Below are positions 20,830 to 26,922 of a stretch of 27,391 bases of DNA, one piece after another. The notes under the pieces were generated by a model. The model saw only the letters and a list, made by a program, of their open reading frames with translations, did no database searches and was not told where the DNA came from. Within the stretch, counting starts at the first letter, position 1. Each line of letters starts with the position of its first letter. Origin of the DNA: a virus; the IMG/VR virus record IMGVR_UViG_3300034072_001381, positions 1-27,391 of that record; one strand, 5' to 3'. The translations under genes were made by a program, and so were the position numbers.

Positions 20830-21236
20830 TGAAAGAATATAGTTATGGAATTTGTCCATATTATAAAGTTCAAGATGAAATTTATATTATGTTAATACAG
20901 CCAAAAGGGCATGTTGAATGGGGTTTTGCAAAAGGTAAAATAGAAGAAAATGAATCCAGAGAAGAATGTGCAGTTAGAGAATTTTATGAAGAAACTGGAT
21001 TAACAATTAATAAAGCAGTATTAGAAAATTATTTTGAACAAAAGAATAAAAGAAAGGATGTTGGAATATTTTTAGTTAATATTTTTAATATGAATAAAGA
21101 TGATAAGATTAATCTACAATCAAAAGAAGTACATAAAATTAAATTATTTAATATAACTGATAAAATTGATATTTATAAAAATCAAGAAATTATATTAAAT
21201 GATATAATTAAATATTTAAGTAATATAAGGGGTTAA
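20829..21236 (+). CDS. NUDIX hydrolase
   Basis: Hydrolyses a nucleoside diphosphate linked to another moiety. Counting from ATG 20829, residues 36-58 match the Nudix box (G-x5-E-x7-R-E-x2-E-E-x-G-x) exactly, with Gly36, Glu42, Arg50, Glu51, Glu54, Glu55 and Gly57. The 135-aa length fits a single-domain enzyme. Substrate candidates include dinucleoside polyphosphates, NAD-type molecules, ADP-ribose, damaged nucleotides or capped RNA; the sequence does not decide. Phage T4 also carries a Nudix enzyme (NudE.1), so the presence is not odd. An in-frame ATG at 20817 exists inside the upstream gene, but the TAATG junction favours 20829. Confidence 0.9.
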   Translation: MKEYSYGICPYYKVQDEIYIMLIQPKGHVEWGFAKGKIEENESREECAVREFYEETGLTINKAVLENYFEQKNKRKDVGIFLVNIFNMNKDDKINLQSKEVHKIKLFNITDKIDIYKNQEIILNDIIKYLSNIRG

Positions 21237-21244
21237 CTAACCCC
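21229..21244. terminator. Hairpin between convergent genes
   Basis: GGGGTT/AACCCC (21229-21234, 21239-21244) with a 4-nt loop covers both stop codons of the convergent genes, which abut with no gap (TAA 21234-21236 on plus, complement of CTA 21237-21239 on minus). It has no strong T-tract on either side, so it would be a modest bidirectional terminator. Confidence 0.55.
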
Positions 21245-21455
21245 CTATAATTAATTGAGCTGCTGCAATCAATAATGAAATAACAGTAGGTATACCTATT
21301 GTTAATGAAATTACTTTTGTTTTTGTCTCTATTACTAAACCTCGTATATCTTCCACTTTAACTTTAAGCTTATCCAAAGAGTCTTTAAGATCTTTTATTT
21401 CCTCAATAACATAAATTCTGTATGCTGCCCAGTCATTTGATTCATCGTAGTTCAT
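21237..21455 (-). CDS. Small coiled-coil protein with C-terminal TM segment (72 aa)
   Basis: An N-terminal hydrophilic part, a heptad-like helix (IKDLKDSLDKLKVKVEDIRG, residues 20-39) and a C-terminal hydrophobic segment (about 50-70, ISLTIGIPTVISLLIAAAQL). This layout resembles small tail-anchored phage proteins such as XhlA-type holin accessory proteins. That is the best guess, but the sequence evidence is only the layout. It lies downstream of the PAS gene on the same strand, 11 nt apart. Confidence 0.7.
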   Translation of the reverse strand: MNYDESNDWAAYRIYVIEEIKDLKDSLDKLKVKVEDIRGLVIETKTKVISLTIGIPTVISLLIAAAQLIIGG

Positions 21456-21466
21456 AATATACCTCG

Positions 21467-22120
21467 TTAAGCTTCAAACTTATATTTATCTAACTCTCGT
21501 AATATAGTATCTTTCATACCAGTATTACATGTGTTTTTGCACTTTGCAATATCAAGAACAGCATTTTTAATAGACATGTACCACTCAGTTACATCTCTTC
21601 CTGTTCCAACAGTCCCTATAACCTCTTTACCTCTGTATAATGGTGCTTTATAAACCTCTAGATAAACTTCTTTACCATTAATTTTACCCCACTCTAAAAA
21701 TCTACCTTTTTCAAGATTTTCAAGAACTACTAAATCAGAGTTACCGCATACTTCACCAAATGTGTGATTTTCAGCACCAACTTTTTTTCTGCATTTTTCA
21801 GCAATTTCAACATCAGTTTTACCAATTATATTTCTATAACTCATTCCGTAGAATAACCCATTTAAAATACCTGTATTTACATATATGTATTTACCGTTAA
21901 TATCTTTTGCCCACATCATATCGGGAATGGTATCACCTATTGCTAGAACCAAGTTTTTATATTCTTCTAGCTGTAATCTTGATTTTTTTAGTTCATCTTC
22001 AAGAACTTGTGTTCTTGCTTGATCTTTTTCAATCTCTTCTAAGATTTTTTCGAGTTTGTGTTCAATTTCACCATAAATTAAAGAGCCAAGAAAATCACTA
22101 ATATTTTTTAATAAGTTCAT
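21467..22120 (-). CDS. PAS-domain sensor-like protein without output domain
   Basis: An N-terminal helical, coiled-coil part (about residues 18-56, EHKLEKILEEIEKDQARTQV) is followed by one PAS domain (about 58-185): MMWAKDINGKYIYVN, then IIGKTDVEIAEKC, and the closing GTVGTGRDVTEWY. No kinase, cyclase or HTH follows. The C-tail has C-K-N-T-C, possibly redox-active or metal-binding. PAS domains sense small ligands, redox or oxygen and mediate dimerisation. This and 21237 are the only minus-strand genes in the window and look like an acquired cassette. Start ATG 22120, RBS AAGG 6 nt upstream on the minus strand. Confidence 0.85.
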   Translation of the reverse strand: MNLLKNISDFLGSLIYGEIEHKLEKILEEIEKDQARTQVLEDELKKSRLQLEEYKNLVLAIGDTIPDMMWAKDINGKYIYVNTGILNGLFYGMSYRNIIGKTDVEIAEKCRKKVGAENHTFGEVCGNSDLVVLENLEKGRFLEWGKINGKEVYLEVYKAPLYRGKEVIGTVGTGRDVTEWYMSIKNAVLDIAKCKNTCNTGMKDTILRELDKYKFEA

Positions 22121-22182
22121 TTACCAACCTTAATTAATTTTAGTTCACGCGATTTTTCGAAAATATTTCAAATACAATTTAT

Positions 22183-22227
22183 ATAAAATACTTAAAATAT
22201 AAATGCATTTTAAGTATTTTATTTTTT
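22183..22227 (+). terminator. Long perfect hairpin with T-tract
   Basis: A 16-bp stem (22183-22198 with 22207-22222, core AAAATACTTAAAAT) with an 8-nt loop and following Ts at 22223-22227, so a terminator reading rightward. It lies in the leader of the minus-strand PAS gene, so it may also act there as an mRNA structure. Confidence 0.65.
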
Positions 22228-22245
22228 AGTAAATAGTATTTTTAA

Positions 22246-22253
22246 TATTTATA
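22246..22253 (-). promoter_or_regulatory. T4-type late promoter on minus strand
   Basis: TATTTATA on plus reads TATAAATA on minus. It faces the PAS gene but lies about 126 nt from its start, farther than the plus-strand copies. It is back-to-back with the octamer at 22263. Confidence 0.45.
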
Positions 22254-22262
22254 TTTTTGATT

Positions 22263-22270
22263 TATAAATA
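22263..22270 (+). promoter_or_regulatory. T4-type late promoter TATAAATA
   Basis: Exact octamer ending 19 nt before ATG 22289, with AAAAGGGGGG at 22275-22284 between them as RBS. Confidence 0.7.
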
Positions 22271-22288
22271 TTTTAAAAGGGGGGCATT

Positions 22289-22579
22289 ATGCTTTATTAC
22301 ATTTTTATAGGATTGTTTATAAATCTTATATGTTTTATAATTTTTACAATAATTTGTTCAATTGTTATAATTAATTCAAATATAGATAAACTTAAGAATG
22401 AAATGCAAGAAGAAAAATATTTTTACGGTACAGTATTTTATTATATTATACCGTTATATGGTTTATTTTATCTTATTATTCTTATAAAAAATTGTTTTTC
22501 AGGCTTATCATTCATAAAAACTATTCAAAAAACGGATATACAAACAAACATTTTTAAATTAAAGAGGAAAAGAAAATGA
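22289..22579 (+). CDS. Membrane protein, two TM segments (96 aa)
   Basis: Two hydrophobic spans (about residues 2-29 and 48-66) and a basic tail ending KLKRKRK. It starts behind a late promoter and an unusually G-rich RBS. A late, small, two-span protein would fit a holin or envelope protein, without direct proof. It overlaps the next gene by ATGA. Confidence 0.7.
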   Translation: MLYYIFIGLFINLICFIIFTIICSIVIINSNIDKLKNEMQEEKYFYGTVFYYIIPLYGLFYLIILIKNCFSGLSFIKTIQKTDIQTNIFKLKRKRK

Positions 22580-23229
22580 GTTTTATAACTATAGATGCAT
22601 ATTACGATGTTAATTTTTATAATCAGTGCAAAGAAGCGTTAAAAAATAATTCAATTAAATTTACTGAATTCATTGAGATTAAATCTCCTTATAGATGGTT
22701 TTTTAAACTTGAAGACACAATTAAACCTATTATGATAAATTATGATGAAATAAACAAGAATAGATTTATAGTACGAAAAGTTCAAGCATTAAGACCAAAT
22801 GAAGAATATTTATTACAAAGAAGAGGAAGTACAGAAGGTTCTAATATAACAAAATATATTTATAATGATGCTTTTGAAGATTCTAAAGATTATGGTGTTT
22901 TTATCAATATTAGTTCTAGGGATGAATTATTAAGAATTTCAAAAGAATATCCTGGTAAGATTTATTATCTAGGAAAATATTATGGTAATAGATTTAGAGT
23001 TTGTTTAGTTAACAATTCTATGATAAAGAATTATATAAATCCATCTCAAATTTTATTAGAAAAAACTCCAGATATGAAAGAACCCGGTAGATTTGAAGCA
23101 GAATTTAATTATAAAGTTCTAAAACACAATGACTATATTTATAAAACTACAGAAACTATTTATGCACAAAATGGGAGTATTATTAGGCCAAAAGTATTTG
23201 ATACAACAAATACAAAATATTTTATTTAA
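22576..23229 (+). CDS. Hypothetical protein (217 aa)
   Basis: A mixed alpha/beta protein with many Tyr and Asn: ITIDAYYDVNFYNQCKEAL at the start, a central NISSRDELLRISKEYPGKIY and a beta-rich C-third. No catalytic motif recognised. It starts in the ATGA overlap and is followed by 23240 after 10 nt. Confidence 0.65.
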   Translation: MSFITIDAYYDVNFYNQCKEALKNNSIKFTEFIEIKSPYRWFFKLEDTIKPIMINYDEINKNRFIVRKVQALRPNEEYLLQRRGSTEGSNITKYIYNDAFEDSKDYGVFINISSRDELLRISKEYPGKIYYLGKYYGNRFRVCLVNNSMIKNYINPSQILLEKTPDMKEPGRFEAEFNYKVLKHNDYIYKTTETIYAQNGSIIRPKVFDTTNTKYFI

Positions 23230-23239
23230 AAGGAAGTAT

Positions 23240-23629
23240 TTGAAAAATTTACAAAATTACACAACAGAGAAATTAAAGGATGCTGCTTTATTGGATATAA
23301 AACAAACTTGTATGAAATATTTACACAATAAGAATTTAATTTCAAAAATTTCTGATGAAGAAATAGTTATTTGTTATGATATGATTTTAAATGAATATAA
23401 TGCTATATCCGATTTAAAGAAAGGTTTGAAAATTAAAACATATTTTTCGCCCTTTTATGAAATATATTTTAATTTGGATAATATGATTATGAAAGATCAT
23501 TTATTACAAAAAGAAGAAAAAATTTCATTTCTAGAATTAACAAAAGAAATAAATTATCTAGAAGATATTTTAGCATTTTGTTATGGAGTACTGCATAAAA
23601 TTATAGAAGAAAGAAAAATTCTTCTATAA
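23240..23629 (+). CDS. Helical hypothetical protein, TTG start (129 aa)
   Basis: The reading frame is open from 23129, but the first 110 bases overlap the end of 22576 in another frame. TTG 23240 follows AAAAGGAAG (23228-23236) at ideal spacing and gives a clean start (LKNLQNYTTEKLKDAALLDI). The protein is largely helical with hydrophobic heptads in the C-half (LELTKEINYLEDILAFCYGV). Function unknown. Confidence 0.6.
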   Translation: MKNLQNYTTEKLKDAALLDIKQTCMKYLHNKNLISKISDEEIVICYDMILNEYNAISDLKKGLKIKTYFSPFYEIYFNLDNMIMKDHLLQKEEKISFLELTKEINYLEDILAFCYGVLHKIIEERKILL

Positions 23630-23640
23630 TTTAATCTTCA

Positions 23641-23664
23641 AATTAATATTTTTTAGTATATAAT
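23641..23664 (+). promoter_or_regulatory. Phage promoter for helicase gene
   Basis: AATTAATATT (23641-23650), 8 nt, TATAAT (23659-23664), 28 nt before ATG 23693. Confidence 0.78.
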
Positions 23665-23692
23665 CTCTTATTAAACAAAACAAAGGATAAAA

Positions 23693-25282
23693 ATGACTGA
23701 TATGGAACTATATGAACCTATATTGCTTAAAAACTTAATAAAGAATCCTGAATTCTTTTCAAAATCTCTAAGTATTATAGAACCTAAATATTTTAAAAGA
23801 ATAGGAAATCAAGAACTATTTAAACTTATAAAAAATTATTACACTACTTACAAAAATATACCAAATTCAACAGAATTGATTGCTTCAGTTAAAAATATTC
23901 AAAATGCCGAAATTAGAAATAGTATTATAGATGCTTCAAAAGAAATGCAATCAGCTGAATTATGTGGAACAGAATATCTTTTAGATGAAACAGTTAAATG
24001 GGTAAAAGATTCATTATATCTTGAAGCGCTTATGGTTGGTTCAGATGGCCTTCAAAAGAAAAATGATGATATGAAATTAAAAGCAAAACAAATTCTGGAT
24101 GAAATGGCTAAAGTTAGTATTGATTCTGATTTGGGATTATCTTTTGATGATATTGACGAAATGATCAAATACTACCAAGAAAGAAACATTGGTATTAAAA
24201 CTCAACATAAAGAACTAAATAAAAGATTAGGAAGTGGATTTTTACCAGGAACATTAAATATAATCTTAAGTCAATCTGGAGGGGGTAAATCTTTATTAAT
24301 GACAGATTTTATTTCAGGTATGATTAAAGAAAAGAAAAATATTCTTTTAGTTTCATTAGAAATGTCTGATAAAGAAATTATGAAAAGAGTTCACGCAAAT
24401 GCAATGAATTTACCAATAAATTCTTTAGTTCATTTATCTAAAACTGACGGTGAAAAGAAAAGATTGCTTGAAGAAAATCCAAATTTATCAATTATAGATA
24501 AAGAACAAGTTCTAGAAGCATATAATAAAATGAAAGCATCAGGTAACTGTGGACAATTTTTTGTTAAGGATTATCCAGCTGGTTCATTTAGTGCATTACA
24601 ATTGGAAGCTTTAGTTGAATCATATAGAATAGAAAAAAATATAACATTTGATATTATTTTTGTGGATTATCTTGGTATTATGAAATCTGATTTAATTTCA
24701 CCAAGTGCGGGTTTATATAGTTATTTAAAAAGTATTGCTGAGGAAGTTAGAGCAAGTGCTAAAAAATTAAAAGTTCCAATTATTTCAGCTTCACAATTAA
24801 ATAGGGGAGCTACAGGAAGTACAGAAGCAGATAATAGTAATGTTTCGGATTCAATGGGTTCTGTAATGACTGCCGACCTGTTATTATTCTTATTACAAAC
24901 ACCTGAAATGAAAGAAAATAAAGAAATTATTTTAAAATGTACTAAAAATAGATATACTGGTAGAACAGATACATGGATGATGAATATTGACTATGAACAT
25001 ATGAGATTTGCCGACATGATTACAGAAAATTCTTTAGAACACACAAAACTTTTAGAAGAATTAGTAAAAGAAAAAGATCCGACAGATGCCTTAGATTTTG
25101 GGATAAATATACCCAATGTTGTAACAGCGGATAAAATTAAAACAGCGGAAGAATTTGCAATAAATGAAATAAAAGAAATAGCAAAAACAGATGCAGAAAT
25201 ATTAAAAGCTGATTCAGAAAAGAAAAAAGACCCATTATCTGATAGTACAGAGGATTTGTTTAGAGAATTAGGAATTTTATAA
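23693..25282 (+). CDS. dnaB: DnaB-type replicative DNA helicase (T4 gp41-like)
   Basis: Ring helicase that unwinds DNA at the fork in the 5'-3' direction, fuelled by ATP or GTP. Residues 10-140 form the helical N-terminal domain. The RecA-like motor begins with GFLPGTLNIILSQSGGGKS, giving Walker A at 193-200 with Lys199. The H1a segment is LLVSLEMSDKEI (218-229), Walker B is IIFVDYLG (321-328) and the sensor stretch is PIISASQLNRGA (362-373). An arginine-rich KCTKNRYTGRTD lies farther on. At 529 aa it is of gp41 size or slightly longer, with an acidic C-terminal tail (DSTEDLFRELGIL) that may bind primase or a loader. It stands alone behind its own promoter. Confidence 0.93.
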   Translation: MTDMELYEPILLKNLIKNPEFFSKSLSIIEPKYFKRIGNQELFKLIKNYYTTYKNIPNSTELIASVKNIQNAEIRNSIIDASKEMQSAELCGTEYLLDETVKWVKDSLYLEALMVGSDGLQKKNDDMKLKAKQILDEMAKVSIDSDLGLSFDDIDEMIKYYQERNIGIKTQHKELNKRLGSGFLPGTLNIILSQSGGGKSLLMTDFISGMIKEKKNILLVSLEMSDKEIMKRVHANAMNLPINSLVHLSKTDGEKKRLLEENPNLSIIDKEQVLEAYNKMKASGNCGQFFVKDYPAGSFSALQLEALVESYRIEKNITFDIIFVDYLGIMKSDLISPSAGLYSYLKSIAEEVRASAKKLKVPIISASQLNRGATGSTEADNSNVSDSMGSVMTADLLLFLLQTPEMKENKEIILKCTKNRYTGRTDTWMMNIDYEHMRFADMITENSLEHTKLLEELVKEKDPTDALDFGINIPNVVTADKIKTAEEFAINEIKEIAKTDAEILKADSEKKKDPLSDSTEDLFRELGIL

Positions 25283-25299
25283 TTTCTTTTTCTTTTAAA

Positions 25300-25307
25300 T
25301 ATAAATA
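25300..25307 (+). promoter_or_regulatory. T4-type late promoter TATAAATA
   Basis: Exact octamer ending 21 nt before ATG 25328. The whole stretch from the octamer through TGGAGAATTAAAATG is identical to the one in front of 25917. Confidence 0.75.
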
Positions 25308-25327
25308 ATATAAAATGGAGAATTAAA

Positions 25328-25885
25328 ATGAAATTTAGTGATTGGTTAATCATAAATGAAGTTTTTGATTATATTTCCAATTATAAAGAAGTAAATAAAA
25401 GTGTTTATATAGAAAATTGGATTAATATGTTAAAAAAACATAACCCAGATTCATTAAAACAAAAGGGCATTGATTTAGAAAGAACTGTTTATGATAATCA
25501 CGGTCCTAGAGTACATTATTATATTTATGATAATTATTTAATTTTTTATGGTAAATTTAAAAGTTCAAATAAATATGAAATACATTTTTGGGATATTAAA
25601 AATTTGGAATATGAAAATAATGTTGGCAAATCTGGATTTAATAAGATATTTAGTGCGATAATGAGCATCATAAAAGATAAACATTTAAAAACCAATGCTA
25701 GATTATATATGAAACATGATATTAAAGAACGGAGAGAATTTTATCAAAAAATTATAACAAAAATATTTAAAGATAAAAATATTAATTGGAAATGTGAAAT
25801 TATAGGTGAAAATGTTATAATATATCCTGGTGAAGATGAATTAAAAGAATCTTCTAGTAAAATTATGTTTCCAAACACCTATTAA
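25328..25885 (+). CDS. Candidate capsid-targeted late protein (185 aa)
   Basis: The N-terminus MKFSDWLIINE fits the T4 internal-protein leader pattern and ends at I-N-E, a possible prohead-protease site, leaving about 174 residues. The body has a strand region with HGPRVHYYIYDNYLIFYGKF, whose HGPR also occurs in the 17678 protein, then a helix and the segment NARLYMKHDIKERREFYQKI, similar in layout to KGRVKMYEKNAKYYSDKF of the 14194 protein. It is under a late promoter with GGAG as RBS. Activity unknown; a packaged, injected protein is the working idea. Confidence 0.75.
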   Translation: MKFSDWLIINEVFDYISNYKEVNKSVYIENWINMLKKHNPDSLKQKGIDLERTVYDNHGPRVHYYIYDNYLIFYGKFKSSNKYEIHFWDIKNLEYENNVGKSGFNKIFSAIMSIIKDKHLKTNARLYMKHDIKERREFYQKIITKIFKDKNINWKCEIIGENVIIYPGEDELKESSSKIMFPNTY

Positions 25886-25888
25886 ATA

Positions 25889-25896
25889 TATAAATA
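25889..25896 (+). promoter_or_regulatory. T4-type late promoter TATAAATA
   Basis: Exact octamer ending 21 nt before ATG 25917, duplicate of the control region at 25300. Confidence 0.75.
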
Positions 25897-25916
25897 ATAT
25901 AAAATGGAGAATTAAA

Positions 25917-26546
25917 ATGAAATTTAGAAACTTCTTATTAGATTTGGACCCTTCACTATTATTAGAAGGTGATGAATCAATTATGGATAATACAGCGATG
26001 TACTTAGAAATAAAAAATATTTTGGAACATATGTCTGATGATGAAATTGATGAATTTGGTGCTTTTTTAGCAGTGGAATTTTTTGATACACCTGAAGAAG
26101 ATATTAATGATATTTATTTTGCTATTGATAATGTTCTTGAAATGATTGGTGAATTAGGTGAAGAAAATTATAGTACTATTTTGGAGTTATTATTACCTGA
26201 CGAATTTGAAGGAAGCGATGACACTGAAACAGAATATATTGAATTAGATTATGATGATTCAACTGATTCAGGAGAATTGGAAGAAGTAGTTGAGGGTGTT
26301 TCAAGAGTTATGAAAGTATCAAAATTAAATAAAAAGAAAAGAAAATTCTTTAAAAAATCAGCTGCTATTTTAAGAAAAGAAAGAGCAGAAAGAGTAAAAC
26401 AAAATAGATTAACTAAAGCATCAAGAAGAGCTTATAGAAGAGCAAATGTTGCTAAATTAAAGGCTTATCAAAAAAGTAGAAAAACTTTTATTAAAAAAGG
26501 AAGACATTTTGTTAAAATCAGAAGAAAGGGTGGAGCAGAAGCTTAA
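25917..26546 (+). CDS. Late acidic/basic two-part protein, possible prohead core or packaged DNA-binding protein
   Basis: The N-terminal two thirds (about residues 1-128) are strongly acidic and helical. The last 75-80 residues are extremely Lys/Arg-rich (KLNKKKRKFFKKSAAILRKE and onward to the end), suited to bind DNA. The start MKFRNFLLDLDPSLLLEGDE resembles the other leaders and has L-L-E at 15-17. Late promoter, good RBS and a strong terminator directly behind suggest a highly expressed structural gene. T4 prohead core proteins also combine acidic and basic parts, but I see no definite match. Confidence 0.72.
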   Translation: MKFRNFLLDLDPSLLLEGDESIMDNTAMYLEIKNILEHMSDDEIDEFGAFLAVEFFDTPEEDINDIYFAIDNVLEMIGELGEENYSTILELLLPDEFEGSDDTETEYIELDYDDSTDSGELEEVVEGVSRVMKVSKLNKKKRKFFKKSAAILRKERAERVKQNRLTKASRRAYRRANVAKLKAYQKSRKTFIKKGRHFVKIRRKGGAEA

Positions 26547-26557
26547 TTATTTTTTCT

Positions 26558-26591
26558 AAAAGCTAGGTACTTAATTGTATCTAGCTTTTTT
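26558..26591 (+). terminator. Intrinsic terminator after 25917
   Basis: A 13-bp stem AAAAGCTAGGTAC / GTATCTAGCTTTT with loop TTAATT and a T-tract at 26586-26591. The downstream TTTAGTTTAGAAGA is also found after the terminator at 3837. Confidence 0.9.
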
Positions 26592-26606
26592 AGTTTAGAA
26601 GACAAA

Positions 26607-26630
26607 TTTAAGTTCAAAAAATCTTTTAAA
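26607..26630 (+). repeat. 24-nt repeat, forward copy
   Basis: Begins TTTAAGTTCAAAAAATCTTT and ends TAAA. It is the exact reverse complement of 3881-3904 and differs by one base from 5533-5556. All copies follow terminators of the same hairpin type. Confidence 0.7.
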
Positions 26631-26736
26631 TTTGTAGTCTTATAACTAAACATATATCTTTTACTTTTGAAAATATTATTTTTGATAAATAATAACTTTC
26701 TATTTCACCAATTGAATATAATCATATATAAAAATG

Positions 26737-26744
26737 TATAAATA
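26737..26744 (+). promoter_or_regulatory. T4-type late promoter TATAAATA
   Basis: Exact octamer ending 17 nt before ATG 26761, with AAAGG at 26751-26755 in between. Confidence 0.6.
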
Positions 26745-26760
26745 AATATAAAGGTGCAAT

Positions 26761-26880
26761 ATGTTTATAAGTGCAAAAGAAGTTAAAGATAACAAATAAT
26801 ATATAATTGAAGGACATCAAATAAGATTAAATATAAAGTGTATTCAAATAGAAGAGAAATTAAAATCCAAAGAAAATTAA
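26761..26880 (+). pseudogene. Short late ORF with in-frame stop
   Basis: Late promoter, RBS and ATG 26761 are all in place, but the frame stops after 12 codons (TAA 26797-26799). The same frame then stays open for 26 more codons to TAA 26878-26880, reading YIIEGHQIRLNIKCIQIEEK and a few more residues. The simplest view is a small gene of about 40 codons broken by a nonsense mutation. A functional 12-aa peptide or stop readthrough is possible. Confidence 0.4.
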
Positions 26881-26898
26881 TATCTTATATTATATAAT
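26875..26898 (+). promoter_or_regulatory. Phage-type promoter for tnpB
   Basis: AATTAATATC (26875-26884), 8 nt, TATAAT (26893-26898). It has the same spacing as the other phage promoters, so TnpB is placed under the phage's own transcription. Confidence 0.65.
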
Positions 26899-26922
26899 AA
26901 TACAAATTTAAAAGGAGTAAAG

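Noticed and set aside
23129-23239. N-terminal extension of the 23240 gene
   Set aside because: It overlaps the end of 22576 out of frame, while TTG 23240 has an ideal RBS.
24991-25353. Minus-strand ORF of 120 aa
   Set aside because: Antisense of the helicase C-terminus, with no RBS; it arises from the A-rich coding strand.
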